Below, in pieces: positions 25,783 through 38,665 of a DNA stretch of 64,000 nucleotides. Source of the DNA: Phoronis australis (Eukaryota; Phoronida; Phoronidae); contig NMRA01000237.1 in the NCBI GenBank assembly GCA_002633005.1, forward strand, positions 374,769-438,768, read 5' to 3'. Positions within the stretch are counted from its first letter, which is position 1. Every line of letters starts with the position of its first letter. The notes under the pieces are model-generated. The model was not told where the DNA came from and made no database searches. It saw only the letters and a program-made list of their open reading frames with translations. A program made the translations under genes and the position numbers.

Positions 25783-25790
25783 GTGTAATC

Positions 25791-27850
25791 TAATTACAGA
25801 TATGAACAATTCTGCTTGCGATCTTATTCAACATTTTACTGATAGAGATTGGCTGGAGTGCAGTAACTCTCCACATATTTTGCACAAAAATGATTGGCAA
25901 ATTGTAATTTTTTGCCTTTTTAAGGCTGATTACCTTGCTGTAAACAGTGGAAACTTTGCCAAATGTTGTTTATGACATCTACACAGTGCAAATCAAGCTA
26001 ATAATTTACTAAAATCTTCTTGCGGTATCTTCGTTTTTATAGAAAAATGCTCCTACAAAATAAAATTTCACCTGTCCGTCATATTGTTTGCTTAATAAAT
26101 AAAGAATTGCCATTGTCAGATTCATCTTTCATCCTTTTGCCCATGACTTCTTCCATTCTAGTGATATAATAATGAATTCTCAAGAAAACCAAGATGGCAA
26201 AATCTGGCGACTGTTCCTTAATTGAACAATTTTGTGTTGGGACCTATCCGTTGATATCGCTCAGTAATTTGTTTTTTTCTTCTCTATTGAACTACGTTGT
26301 AATCCCACTGTTCAACTGTCTGGCTACCATCAGGAATAGGCGCACGAGGCTTGAAAATAAAAATAAGACCCTTAATATTTTTTGAAAAGTTGTGGTTACT
26401 TTTTATCAGATTTTCTTTAGAGTGTTTTGTCATTGTAGAACAAAATTCAAGCCACCTTGTTATACTTGTGTGCTTGCCATGAAATTTTTGTTTTTGTTTC
26501 CACCACCAGAGAGCAGCACTATTCATGCTATGAGTGACAAGCTTGTGGACTTAGATTTTGAAATATCTCAAAGCAAGTCTTATTTTGGAATGTTGGTATA
26601 TTATCCTGGACCAATTGAATTGTACTCAGAGTTCAGATGTGTTTGATAAAATACAACACCCAATCTTCCACAGGGCTGGAAAATAGACTACCTTGAAGAA
26701 AAATGTGGGGACCGGCCTGACTCCAGCTGAAAATGGAGATATGCAGGAATTCAAAATATACTATACGGCAATGTTATCAATTATTTTTGAAGAAATTTTA
26801 CGGTATTTTATTGTATACTGGGAAAGTACTACTTGAATATATTTTACCTATTAAATGCCATAGTTGAGGACCAAAGCTTGTTTTTTTGCTAACTGGTGCT
26901 GGTTGTCGTGGGAAAGATCCAATAATTAGTGTGGTCAAGGGCCATGCGTGTACAGTGGACATTGCGTCTGCAAAAAAACGCACTCAATCTTGAACATTGC
27001 TTACATTCCGTGAAAGTACATTGCGCATTTTCCTAGAGCAGGGTATATTTTCCAATTTTTTAAATGTCTTTCGGAGTTCTTTCCCTGCCCAAACTTTCAC
27101 ATGTGTAATTAATCAACAGGCTTGTGTAAGTTTACAGTTACATAGTGGTTTGTAAGACTGAGCAGCCAATCCAATTAAATATCTTCAGATGATCCTAGTA
27201 GAGAGTCATTAGTTACTTGTTCTTTCCCTGTGTGGATACACCTCCAGTAGAATTGTCTCACTTGAAAGGAATTGAGGTATTTATTGTACTTTAGTGCTAA
27301 CTAGGAATATTTTCCATTTGGTGTATGTTTTAATTTATCTGGTTTCAGAGGTGGATTCAGCTGTTAAGTTTAAAGCTACTTCAAACCAGCCTCGGATCAA
27401 AACACTAGTGTTTGACTTAAAGACCCTTTGTAGTCATGACATCAGTTCCAACTTGTTCCTTTTACTCAAGTGGGAAATGATTTCTGGTCTTGGAAAGACT
27501 TGGTGGTTCGTTATTCTTGGAGACGGCCTCAACAAGTGGGCTGTCAGAATGGGTCATTTTATGCGAACGAACTTTGAGTTCTTTCCTAAGCCAAACTTCT
27601 TTTCATCTGAGCAATGAAAACTTGAGACTTGAGAGGACAGCTCAGGCGCTCTAAATGCAGAGTTTGTTAGACAAAGTGCGGAGTGGGGGGGGGGGTGTTA
27701 GCAGCTTTAATCTAGTCTTTTGTTGTTGGTACTGTATGTGTATCACTGTCTCAACAGTAGCAGACCAGTGCTCACCGAATCAATGGCTGGTGCTTACTCC
27801 ATGACTTGCTTTTGTCGTTTTGTTGATTGTTTTTGTCTTTCTCTCTACAG
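25791..27850. other. Remainder of intron 6
   Basis: About 2 kb of AT-rich intron after the hAT-like element. No exon or named repeat recognised; a G-run lies near 27685. Confidence 0.55.
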
Positions 27851-27893
27851 GAGCTAACGACAAAGCGTGGTCGACTCCAGGAGCAATAAAAGA
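27851..27893 (+). CDS. Exon 7: 43-bp linker micro-exon
   Basis: Acceptor CTCTCTACAG, donor GTAGGT at 27894; phase 1 in, phase 2 out. It encodes GANDKAWSTPGAIK, with the last two bases giving Asp with exon 8. It links Ig3 to Ig4. Without it, exon 6 (phase 1) could not join exon 8 (phase 2) in frame, which argues that it is real and constitutive. Confidence 0.82.
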
Positions 27894-29709
27894 GTAGGTA
27901 TTGCTATAGGTTAACTTTGTGTAAAGATCTACTTATGAAACTTTTAAAAATAAGCTGTGACTATAGAAGTGACTCTGGACACAAAATTGCAAACTACTGC
28001 AATGTTGGTGATCTCTTACCATTGTCGCGCAGAAAACGAGGCCACCACTGACGTTTTTCTTTTCCAAAGTTTATTTCTAGTGCCAAAATGTTAAAAGATG
28101 TTTAACATTTTGATTCTCGATAGCTATTACAGTATGCACAATTGGCCTGTTTAGCTGGTTGAAAAATGAAAATCAAAGTAGGCCTTTTAATGGGTCATGA
28201 AATTGATCTCACAATGTTCCATACTGGAGTCCATTTCCATTGCTAGATCAATTGCATTGCATACGTGCACCATTTTCAAATTCACGTGGTGTTCATGCGC
28301 CATTGTCAAATTATTTTTGGGTTAGTTAACCCCAATAAACTCGGTGAAGCGTTTTCTTCAATCTCAGATGGGCACCAGGGTAAGGAGTATCAGGATATCG
28401 CTGCCGTGACGGTAAAAGGCTTATTCCGATTTTAGTTTTTTTAGCTAGCTTAATGCAGCTTTAGCATTGATTTTTTGTTGGGAAATTCAACAAAATTGAA
28501 TTCCACTTGTCCCCTGTGCAGTTACTTAACGGAATGTTGCCAGCTGATCAGTTTTAAGTGGTACGTATTACACTGTGTGCTTAAGATTGAAGATTCCGAG
28601 TCTTTTAGTTTTTGATCAATTATGACAAGACAAATAATTCTTCATTCTCGGCATGGTAGATAGTGGACATCTGTCGAGTATCGTGTCTTAAAATTTTAGT
28701 ATAGTACTTGCCAAGTGTAATCAGACAAGGTACTGTTACCCTTTTAAATTGAGTGATGAACCCTCATGATGGGTTTTCCTAGCTAATCTGATGGTGAATT
28801 TACCTTGAACTCTGCCATCATGACGGGAAATTCTGTGTCATTTTGTTTTTGGTTAGTGTTGTCTATGTAGCATTGTAACAAGTTTTGAAATGGAAATCTA
28901 TAATCTTAACAATTGTGTTGACTGAAATTGGACAATGCTTTGTGTATACACCACATATTGAGTGAAACTGTTACAGCAATGGTAGTTGTAACTGTGTTCT
29001 TCATAATTGTATTGAAAAATATTCCAGCACAATTTTTTGACATACGAAACTTTTCAATTATAATCGTTTGTTGTCAGCAGGAATGTGTCCTGGAGGCAGT
29101 TGGCTCTACACTTTCAGTAATTAGCCGTTCAGCAATTCACAAAATAACTTGCAATGGAAATAACTAGGAGTACTCCTGCTAATGCAAAGTTATTCACACC
29201 AAAGGCTAGAGTAGTATTGTCTCCTACTGTTATCTCATTCCTGTTCAAGTGCTGCAAAACCACAAACCCACATCCCCAGTCAGTAATTAGCTCCCTGTTG
29301 TGCCTCACTCATGGATATGAAAAGTGGTGGCTAGCAAATTCCTTCTGGCTCTGAATTGTTCTACCAAGTGGCCAGTCAGTATGAAGTATTGCTGCTGGTG
29401 TTAAACATCTTGTTGGGAATCAATGCAAGATGTGTAGGTCTGCTCCTTATATGGAGGGGCTAATATTAGGGCCAGATTATGCCATTGGTGTTATGAGACT
29501 ATTTTGGATTCATTAGGCCTGATTAGCCTGCCAGGCCTACTCAACTCCAACCAGCTGGTGACAACGTCCTGTATTCCTATTGCATCTTATAATCTGTGAC
29601 GTCAGTTAATCAAAACACATTGGATTTACTGGACTATCTATAGGGCTCTTGTGTCTGTGCTTGTTAGCCTTCAGTGACTGACTGACAGTGATTCTCTGTG
29701 CCTTTCTAG
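27894..29709. other. Intron 7
   Basis: About 1.8 kb; no exon, named repeat or RNA gene recognised. A CA/TG-rich pyrimidine stretch precedes the exon 8 acceptor. Confidence 0.55.
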
Positions 29710-29857
29710 TCGTGGTGCAGCACCACTGTTTCTGGAGCCGTTGGTGGATGTTTCGTGTCGGCCAGAGGAGTCGCTGTGCTTAGAGTGTAAAGTGGTGGGC
29801 ACGCCGCGACCGGAGATTTCGTGGCTCAAGGATGGAGTACCTCTGAAAATCGAAAAG
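29710..29857 (+). CDS. Exon 8: first half of Ig4
   Basis: Acceptor GCCTTTCTAG, donor GTTTGT at 29858; phase 2 in, phase 0 out. It encodes RGAAPLFLEPLVDVSCRPEE, SLCLECKVVGTPRPEISW and LKDGVPLKIEK. The canonical cysteine and tryptophan are present, with extra cysteines at VSC and LCL. GC content is higher than in the flanking introns. Confidence 0.92.
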
Positions 29858-31331
29858 GTTTGTAGTTCTTGCCTTTCAGTGAGCTGAGATGTGATTGTGT
29901 CAGGGATGTGTATGCACTTGGTTGAATTAGATATGGCTGCCACCTTGAGATCATCACTTAGCACATGACTATTGAGGTGGATGAGCAGATATTTGACTGT
30001 TTTAAGATTTAGAGAATGTATATTTTTAGTGGCTTATTGTTGCTGTTAGAAATAGCAGTTGGAAGTGGTGAACAGTGTTCCCATTGATAAAGAAACTCAG
30101 ATCGGCATTTGCTTCATTAAGATATGCGACTACCATATTGTAGTCTGTGTATCCATTTTCGTGTTTCTCCCTGAGAACACAGACCTAGCCAGAAGCTGTC
30201 CAAGTGAGTATTTAACAGAGGCCTAGGGATAGAAGTGGCGATCGACTAATCGAAGAAGTGCACTAAATGATAGTGCAATGAACAGGGGATGGGGAGAGAA
30301 GGCACATTGTTTATGCCAGTATCTGGACAGGGGAGGGGTGAGGGGCACCATGTCTGTGTCAATGTCTGGTAAGATCAGTAAGCCAATAGCTATGACTTTG
30401 ACATAGTTGCTACATTCAGAGATGGGATTCTGTAGTTTATTCAGTTCACTTTGAATCTTGAAATTTTTCTTTTGTTCACCAAAATTCTCTTTTGTATCGT
30501 TTTTGAGCTCCAACATTGTAAACAAGCTGGTGATCGCCTGTTTTAAGCATTATTGGCCGGAACAGTACTGTAGTTTCTCAATGATTGGGTCATTGTTAGC
30601 CAATCAAAACATCAGCATTGGAACAATATGTCATTCACACAGTTATCCAGATCCACATTTTGGGTATTTTCATAGAATCGGTTGCGGCTATGAATAAACC
30701 TGGGGTTATTCCCAATGTTGCATAATATCATGTGACCTGACATGTTTGTATACGTAAGTTTAGCAACGAAAGATGAGTTGCTTTCAAATGTGTGGCATAG
30801 AATGAAAGTCCATGGCAGACGATATGGTTTTGGTGTCATTTCTAACAATGCGACTGCCGAACCTGCTTACATTGTACAATGTCACCACTGGACGCAACGG
30901 CAACCGGCTCTCAAGAATTATTTAGTCTCTACTTTTGAAAGCACCTCCTCACCATTTTGAAATTAAAATGAGAGGCATAACTCTGGTGGTCTGTGGCTGA
31001 GCCGTGGGCGTTAAAATCTGATCGTTATTAAAGTTCGGTGATTCATAGTTTAACTCTCAACTGGACTCAACTCCCTAAAAGTACGACTGCTTGTCCGTCA
31101 CTTTCTAGAGTTTGGCAGGTTTGCGTCATTGAAGCCGCTGTAAAGTCATTCTTCCATTTGAAAATCTAAATTTTGACTTAGACCACTTGTGAAATTGGTA
31201 TTTATAAAATCGTTCGTTACTCGCATCAGAGCTGATTTCTGGCAAGAACTGTTGGTTCATTATTGCTTGAGACTGGAGTAAACATTAGCTTGCAACACTG
31301 GGCATAGTCATAAGAAGTAAGGACGCATCAG

Positions 31332-31764
31332 TGCCTGGTTGTATGAAACAGTCCTAAATAGGGACTAGGCTAACTTCCCTAAATCTGCTGCGTATTTGCA
31401 GGCTTGTGAAAACAGTGATTGCTCTTTCTTGTGTGCTGTTTGAGTATCATTACTATGGTAATTTTTGGCTTTGATGCAAATTGAGAGTGATCTCTACCTT
31501 GAATTTTCTATATTATTGAAAATAAGTAGATCTTTTCATGCAACACCTACAGTGTAAGGACTAAGTTCCTAATTATTTTGATTGAATTAAAGGCTCAGTT
31601 TTTAGTTATATTATTAGAAAATGCCATTAGTCAAAAAAGAGTGCATAATAAAGATAAGATTAAAGAAAAATATTACACCTGTGCCTAGAGAACGAAAAAA
31701 ATACGAAAATGATTTAGGGAACTTAGTTGAGTCCCGATGTAGGACTGTTTCATGCAACCGGCCA
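31332..31764. mobile_element. Element with about 48-bp inverted ends (GGTTGCATGAAACAGTC family)
   Basis: The left end, with GGTTGTATGAAACAGTCCTA at 31338-31357, is the imperfect reverse complement of the right end, whose GACTGTTTCATGCAACCGGC runs at 31743-31762. The match extends through GGGACT-type phrases for about 48 bp. A shorter relative is at 63329-63690. Non-coding. Confidence 0.75.
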
Positions 31765-32111
31765 CAGGCTCTTTCCAAGACCAGAAACTACCTGCCATCT
31801 GTACTAGGAACACGTTTAGGCCACCTTATACTGGTGGTAAGTGGTCTATACCTGAATTTGTTTCTGATACCGAGTCTGAGTACAAAAGTGTTCACGAATA
31901 CACCTGTAGTTGCGGGGGAACTCAAACCACCAGAAAAGTGGCAGCAAAAGTGACCCTTGTAAATGGTTCACATTACTGGTGTTTTTGCCATCTTGTGAGA
32001 AAGTGCTAGTGAAAAGGCTGGCATTTTAGCCAGTTATGTGAATGAGGTATTAGATGGCACTAGACATTTTTGGCAGCGTTACTAGTGCCATCTAGATGTT
32101 ATTGCAAACTT

Positions 32112-32610
32112 TGATCACTGATGGCAGGGAATTGTTCAAGTTTTACAGTGAACTGATGGCAGGGGATTGTTCAAGTGCTATGATAGGAGGGGATTGTTCA
32201 AGTGTGTTACAGTACACTGATGGGAGGGGATTGTTCAAGTGTATTACAGTACACTGATGGGAGGGGATTGTTCAAGTGTGTTACAGTGCACTGATGGGAG
32301 GGGATTGCTCAAGTGTTGCAGTGCAATGATGAGAGGGGATTGTTCAAGTGTTACAGTGCACTGATGGGAGGGGATTGTTCAAGTGTTACAGTACACTGAT
32401 GGGAGGGGATTGTTCAAGTGTTACAGTGCAGTGATGGGAGGGGATTGTTCAAGTGTTACAGTGCAGTGATGGGAGGGGATTGTTCAAGTGTTACAGTGCA
32501 CTGATGGGAGGGGATTGTTCAAGTGTTACAGTGCAGTGATGGGAGGGGACTGTTCAAGTGTTACAGTACACTGATGGGAGGGGATTGTTCAAGTGTGTTA
32601 CAGTGCAGTG
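32112..32610. repeat. Minisatellite, about 35-bp unit, about 14 copies
   Basis: The unit reads GTGTTACAGTGCACTGATGG followed by GAGGGGATTGTTCAA. The first units are the most diverged, while those from about 32340 to 32600 are nearly identical and differ mainly at GCACTG/GCAGTG/ACACTG. The array is likely length-polymorphic. It lies deep in an intron. Confidence 0.9.
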
Positions 32611-32769
32611 TTCAATGGTATTGTTATCATCAAGGCTATAACTTAAACAAACAGGTCCCAGTTGTATAAACACTGGGCCAACTTATTGTTATGTGCCTCC
32701 CTTGTTCAGATTTACTGTTATGCCCCATTGTTTTGTCAGTTAGAACTTCAGCTGACTATCCTTTTTATT

Positions 32770-33078
32770 AGGGTGATTCTCCATCCTTCACTTATTTAAC
32801 AAACATTATGGCGGGACTAGTGAAAGTCTATTTTGTCAAATTTCTTCTCAAGAGTAAAGATTGCCAAAGGTTTAGTATGTTACTAGTATAGTTTGTAGAC
32901 ATCATAAAACAGTGTTTGGTGAAGTTTGCACTGAGGTCCTCCATGGAAAGCAGTGTGAACTGATGGGGGTACCCTCATTGTAAATATTACATTAATAAAT
33001 AATAAATAATAAATTTTTGTAGCAACCAACCTTTGAAAATGACAATTTTTTCAATTATTGTTGTGCAAAAGGAGTGGA
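32770..33078. mobile_element. MITE, family B (GGTAATTCTCCAC ends)
   Basis: The left end GGGTGATTCTCCATCC pairs with the right end GGAGTGGAGGATTACCA (reverse complement TGGTAATCCTCCACTCC). The interior shares CTAGTGAAA, CAAGAGTAAAGATTG and TAGTTTGTAGACATCATAAA phrases with the copies at 33389 and 60798. Confidence 0.6.
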
Positions 33079-33388
33079 GGATTACCACACCAATCATGTG
33101 TTTCTAGGGAAACAATCCTGGGGGTGTATTAAATTAAGGGAATAACCTGCTGACCTCTAAAACCATAGCTGTGCCTGTAGAGGGAGCAAGTGATCCTTTC
33201 TAGCTCTATTCTCATTCATAGAATCAGTTCACTACAAAGGGACTCTTGTACCATTTACAAGTAGCCTGAATGTGGATATCATGAAATAAGCTGATTAACT
33301 TTAGCAGACTGGTCTGGAAATTTCCCTGTCCATTGATTTCTTTAGATGTTCTTTCGCACTAAAAGTTAGTCAGTGGGAAGGAAATGTA

Positions 33389-33620
33389 TGGTATTTCTTC
33401 AGTTAGCTCACAATATGGCCGACAAGTGAAATTTTTCCACAAAAGTAAAGATTAAGGACACGTTACTCTGTTACAAGCATAGTTTGTAGTGTGGAGATGT
33501 TATAAAACAACATCTGCTTAAGTTCCTATTGTTTGCAAAAACGTAATTGGCAATTGAAAAGTAGAAAATGACAATTTTGGCCATTCTTTTTGTGCGAAAC
33601 AAGTGGAGAATCACAGTACT
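33389..33620. mobile_element. MITE, family B
   Basis: The left end GGTATTTCTTCAGTTAGCTC pairs with the right end GTGGAGAATCACAGTAC. The interior matches family B: TGGCCGACAAGTGAAATTT, CCACAAAAGTAAAGATTA and GTTATAAAACAACAT. Confidence 0.65.
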
Positions 33621-35673
33621 TGGTTTAATAAAAGCATTCTTCGCCTGGGTACAGCGTTGTGCAGAAGTATTAAATATATTGTTCCCAATGTTTTCATACA
33701 CAGTAATTTTTCATGCACGTTGCTTATTTTTTAATCGCTTCATTTCAATTGCATTTTGCTAGAACTTGTCCACATGAAAATTGTGCTCATAAAGGTTAGT
33801 ATGCTTGTTTTATAATATAACAAGCCTAGTATTATTTTCCTCTGTGTATTTTAAAAGCATCATTTTTTCCTAAGTTTTCTTGTTTATGTTGTTTTTTACA
33901 CAATCTCTTATACCATGATGATAGATAGGAATCTAGCCCTGCTAACAATATAATCTTTCATTCATTGCTTTCACAACATAAGTGCTGTCCATTCACATAC
34001 TTATCCTAGGACCAGTTAGTCCTGGAACGAGTTCTCGCTAGCTTTGAGGGCTGTCTGGACGTTTCTTAAACTAAAGCAACTTCCCCACTTGTGATAACTT
34101 ACTTAACCTTATCAAAGTAGCATAACTTGTTCTAGAGTAACTTGTGCCATTTCTAATTCCTGTGTGGCCGCAAACCTGGGACATGGTGGCAGTAATCAGC
34201 TGCGGTTACAGACCAGACAGGTCTTATTTTGTACACCCTATTGGCATCAGCTGTTCATTGTCAATGCACAGAGTGACAATTTCCGCTATTTATTGGGGAT
34301 GTGTATGTATGTGGACGCTCCACTAAAAGAGAGGCAAGTTGTACTAGTGCAAGTTGTTCCGGGTTAAGTCTGCGTGCAGACGGGACTTTTTGGCCCTGAA
34401 TTTCTAAATTTTCATCTGATGTCTAAAGTCATTGCAACATGTAGAAACAAATTTGCTAGATGACAATAGAATATTTTGTTGGCAGCGTTCAGTGCCACCT
34501 GCAGTTTACCTGTGTCGTGGATTTAATGCTGTGGGCTTTCACATTGTGTGGTCTAATTACCACTGCTGTGGTGACTATATTCAAATGATTCATTCCAAAA
34601 AAGTCTGTGAATGAAAAAAATTGCATTTGTCTTTGTCTGCTCGACCCTTCTTGCACAATAGAATTTGAAATTAGGTCAATCGAAAGTCGGGTGTTGTGCT
34701 CTCAATATGGGAAAAAGTTTTGGCCGATATTTGCTGTAGCAGTAGGCAGTATGTAACATGTAACGCGTGTTTGAATTGAAAGGACAGTATTCGTTTGGGA
34801 CATTTTGTTTTATGCACATTTTGGTTGGCATGAATAGACTTGAGGGCATCTATGTTTATACATTTTGGACTTGACACTTGGGGAAAAGCTCCCAAAAATA
34901 AACTCAACATTGTTTCTCATGCCTTGCATACATTGAGACAGCAATATATATCAGCAAGTGAAGTCAACTTTCCCTTGAAATTGGTTTCTGTTGGTTCACA
35001 AGAGTTTCTCTCTTTGCTGGTCGTGTTTACAGGCAATTTTCATGTTTTAATTGCTTTTTCTGGTTATTGCCTTTAGTGAACAGTCTTGGTCTTGGTTTTA
35101 TGTGTGACATAGAATTTTGGGCATTAGCCCAGATTTTTGAGAACAAGTTTGATGCCCCTTATCCATTGGACCACTGTAAGTGACTATTAATGAATTTTGG
35201 ATTTATTGACAAACGGTAGATTTCTCATTTTGGAGATTTTTTATTCTTCCAAAAACATGGTGGGAGCTATTATTCAGAGAATGACAGTCTACAAGCTACA
35301 AAATAGAACTTTGAATACTACCAGGGCATTTTGGGAACAATTCGCAGTGTAGGCCTACAATAAAAAGAAAGCAAGTCTTGCAAAGATACCTCTGAGTCCA
35401 CCCTTGCACTGAGTGTGATATGGGAACATGGCATGTTCTGCACTCTTAGATTATTTTGTTGGCGGTCTTTTTGTCTCAAAATGTAGAGCGCCAGAAGAAA
35501 TCATAAACATCAATATTGTTTAAGTCATTCAAACATGTGCATTTGATGTTAAGATTGTGATGTCTGATTGTCCAACCCCCTACAATAATTCCTGCTGTAC
35601 AAAATTCAAGAATTGTTTCTGATGGCACCCTGGGTTTACCAGTTGTCTATCAATCTGGCCATTGTTTACACAG

Positions 35674-35812
35674 GACATTGCCTTATCTTATATAAGAGGA
35701 GTGAGCAAGCTGGTAATTCCAGAGGCAGCAACCACAGACAGTGGCCGATACACTTGTAGTGCCTGCAATACTGTTGGTGAGACCAGCACCTCTTGCACAG
35801 TTGATGTCCTAG
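35674..35812 (+). CDS. Exon 9: second half of Ig4
   Basis: Acceptor TTACACAG, donor GTGAGT at 35813; phase 0 in, phase 1 out. It encodes SKLVIPEAATTDSGRYTCSA, then CNTVGETSTSCTVDVLG. The canonical second cysteine is present with two more nearby. It completes Ig4, the first domain here with both core cysteines. Confidence 0.92.
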
Positions 35813-38329
35813 GTGAGTACAGTTTGGTATTGTTTGTTCAATGGTTTATAATGTGCTTGAAGACTTCGTTTGTTGTGGGAATGGAGTTGTATGTAGAATG
35901 ACATGCTATGCACCTATTTGTGTTTTGTTTTGATTAATGTAAACATTCCTTAATTTTGGATGTGGAAAATTTCGGTGTCTGTGCCTAAATATGGGGTTCA
36001 AATCTACAAGTTTCAAACAAGTTAGAATGTTTAGTCGTTAAGAAATGCAAATTTTTATTTTTATTTTTATGGTGGTGAGAGAGTAAATGACTAGAGATAA
36101 TTTGTGTCAATTTTCTTCTTTCTAAATTGTGATTCCCAGCTTTGAGGTTGAGTGGGTGTTGCCATGGAAACATAAAGCGTATGGTAATTCTTCACCTATT
36201 TAGCACACAATAATGGTGGACTAGTGAAATTTAATTTATTATATTAATCAATGAAATTTATTATTCTTTAAATTTTTTTGTTCTGTGTAGATTTCATCAA
36301 GTAACATTTACTAAATTTTCTATTATTTTCAGCGAAATAATCGACCTTTGAAAAGTAAAAAATAGTTTTGGTCGAGAATTACCATATGGTGGTTCATGGC
36401 ACAGGAATTTATGTTTCGGCCACTAGATTTTGCGGTACGGCACAGGATTTTTTAGTGCCATGTCTGGCTTTGGCGATGTGACCAGCATATGTTGAAGTCT
36501 ATTCGCTGTACTGTAGCGTACATACGTATCATAACTGAACTAGCCAATGTACTTTATTATCTCATCCACTTCCTAGAATTCTATAAAAAGTTAGCACGAT
36601 CGTGTTTCGTGTTTTATTTGCATCTATGAGAAAATAGACAGAAGTTTTATTTACAGACACGGTTTATCAAAGTTATGGGACTTTTTAGTGCAACTTTTCT
36701 GGGAACTAGATGTGCATTGTTAATTCTATCAAACAGAATAAATTTGTCTACGTCTGGAAATGCAGAAAATGATACGGAAAGCTTTATTGACACATTTGAT
36801 GGAAGATTTGCGGAAATGTTCAAAAATGTTTTTGATTTGGTGCAGGATTTTCATGTCATTTTTTTCTTAGAACTTGAGATGAAGTTCATATTCTACAGAA
36901 TGTTTTAGTTGAGAAAGTTAATTTTATTCTGTCCAGTTGTTTGCTAAGTGTCTATTCACTGTTCTAAAGTCAAAATACTGTGTTTTATTGTTAAATAATT
37001 AAAACATTTACCAAATAATAATACTGCTATGTTTGATTTTTGGTCATTTCCTCTTTAAGCTACACATGCGGAATCTATTCTTATCTGATTCTATGCAAAC
37101 AGATGTTTGTTTGTTACGTAACTCAGTGCTATGTTTATTCACAAACTTTGGAATTACCTTGGAATTATAATATGATAATTAGTTACCTTTATGTCTTAAG
37201 TAAACCACTTAAATCTGTAATCAGTGAGAATTCCATACATCGTCTTGGTGACTTATGGGTTTGTTGACCCAAAAGTTTCTTTCATCTTCCACTTTTCAGT
37301 GCTTAGACAAGTTTGGTTTTGTTATTCTATTACAATTCGGTCACAATGATCCTCTGAGTTCACTTCTGTTCATCATGTATTTTTATGTCTGGAGTTGTGG
37401 AATGTGGTCTGACTTATTGAGCTGTGATTTTGTTATTTGTCAATAGGGGGAAGCACTGGCATGCTATTGTGTACAGTTGGATGCATTACTAATATTAAGC
37501 GGTTGAATCGTGAATGGAATGTAAGGACTAAAAAGAGCCATGAACAGACGCCCTTTAAATAACAGTTTGCATTAAAACGACTTTGTTTGTTTTCTTTGTT
37601 GTACATTGTTATTCATATGCAAAACTGGCAAGGCACAAGGTGTTTCAAATGTTGGGCCAAATCTGAAACTGCTGTTCTTTGTACCCACAAAGTATCATGA
37701 TAGTATATTGTCCTGGCAACAGGTGGTAAGCAGAATAATGAAATGGCTAGTGAAACTTGAGAAATTGATAAACAATTTTTGTGCAGTGTGTCATATTAGT
37801 TATACAGATAAACTGGATTTAAATTTGGTCTATGTTTTTGAAACACCCTATTTATGTGAAAATGGTCTTCTATTTAGCACACAAATTTGTGGGACAAAAA
37901 CGAGCAGTTTTTATTTGCACTATATGTACTGTGCTGGCATCATGAAGCAAAACCTAAGTAAACATTTTCACATTTCAACAATGTAATCAGTTGGTGATAA
38001 CAGAAAATTGCAATTTTCGGGAATTGATTTTGATGTGGAATTGAAGAGAGATGCCCAGAGGTTGGCAGGAACACTACAAATTTCTCTGGTTCAGGCTTGC
38101 TTGTTATCTTCGATAGTTTAACAACAAGCAAGCAGTTTAGCCTGCGGCCGCTGAACGTGATAACTCGTGGATGAAAGTAGTACCGGTCGGGCACTAAACA
38201 AGAGAAAGTTGTAAGAACCTTCAGTCTCGGGGTGGTTTTGTCACGTGTTATTTTTGGTGCACATTTAGCAATGCTTCTTTGTTCGTTGCATTTCGCACTT
38301 GCTCTCTTACTACACTGTGTTGGTTATAG
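35813..38329. other. Intron 9
   Basis: About 2.5 kb. A family-B-like inverted-repeat element lies at about 36183-36394 (ends GGTAATTCTTCAC and GAGAATTACC). No exon recognised. The last 200 bp before exon 10 is less AT-rich, with a NotI-like GCGGCCGC at about 38144. Confidence 0.55.
36183..36394. mobile_element. MITE, family B-like
   Basis: The left end GGTAATTCTTCACCTATTTA and right end GAGAATTACC form short inverted repeats. The interior TGGTGGACTAGTGAAATTT and TGAAAAGTAAAAAATAG resembles family B. Confidence 0.5.
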
Positions 38330-38422
38330 AAACGCCTTCAACACAGCAACCACGTGCCACAATGGCTGCTCCGAGCTTTGACAAGCCTCGGCATGCGCAC
38401 ATGAATGGGAATGCTATGCACG
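38330..38422 (+). CDS. Exon 10: 93-bp linker exon, symmetrical 1-1
   Basis: Acceptor TTGGTTATAG, donor GTAAGA at 38423; phase 1 in and out, so it can be skipped without a frame shift. It encodes a Thr/Gln/His-rich linker: TPSTQQPRATMAAPSFDKPR followed by HAHMNGNAMH. No known domain. The internal ATG sits in a favourable context (ACAATGGCT), so an alternative first exon starting here is conceivable. From this exon transcripts could go either to the FN3 terminal exon or to exon 11; both accept phase 1. Confidence 0.75.
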
Positions 38423-38562
38423 GTAAGAACTTTTATGCGTTTGCTTGTTGCTACCATTTCTTACCAGGACGTGCATGGCCTCGGTGATGAATTCAGAATT
38501 TTGCCAAAGATGTTCTGCTGTTGTTTATGTGGCTTTCCTATGTTTGTTTACGAAGTTACCCT

Positions 38563-38665
38563 TCTGTGCCCTTGTACCCAGTATCTGGTCACTTGCTGTT
38601 TTGCCCTTGTACCCAATATCTGGTCACTTGCTGTTGTGCCCTTGTACTCAATATCTGGTCACTTG
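38563..38665. repeat. Three tandem copies of a 34-bp unit
   Basis: The unit GCCCTTGTACCCAGTATCTG followed by GTCACTTGCTGTT is repeated three times with few changes, about 140 bp after exon 10. Confidence 0.9.

Larger units (their letters stand above)
29858..35673. other. Intron 8, 5.8 kb
   Basis: No exon is supported. Contains a long-inverted-repeat element at 31332-31764, a 35-bp minisatellite at 32112-32610, inverted-repeat elements of family B at 32770-33078 and 33389-33620, and a dispersed repeat near 31175-31285. The frame at 31621-31953 lies mostly inside the first element and has no domain pattern. Confidence 0.6.

Noticed and set aside
27294-27617. 107-codon plus-strand frame upstream of exon 7
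   Set aside because: No Ig features, no acceptor or donor with fitting phase, and exon 6 to exon 7 joins correctly without it.
31621-31953. 110-codon frame with a Lys-rich start
   Set aside because: Half of it lies inside an inverted-repeat element and it has no recognisable domain.
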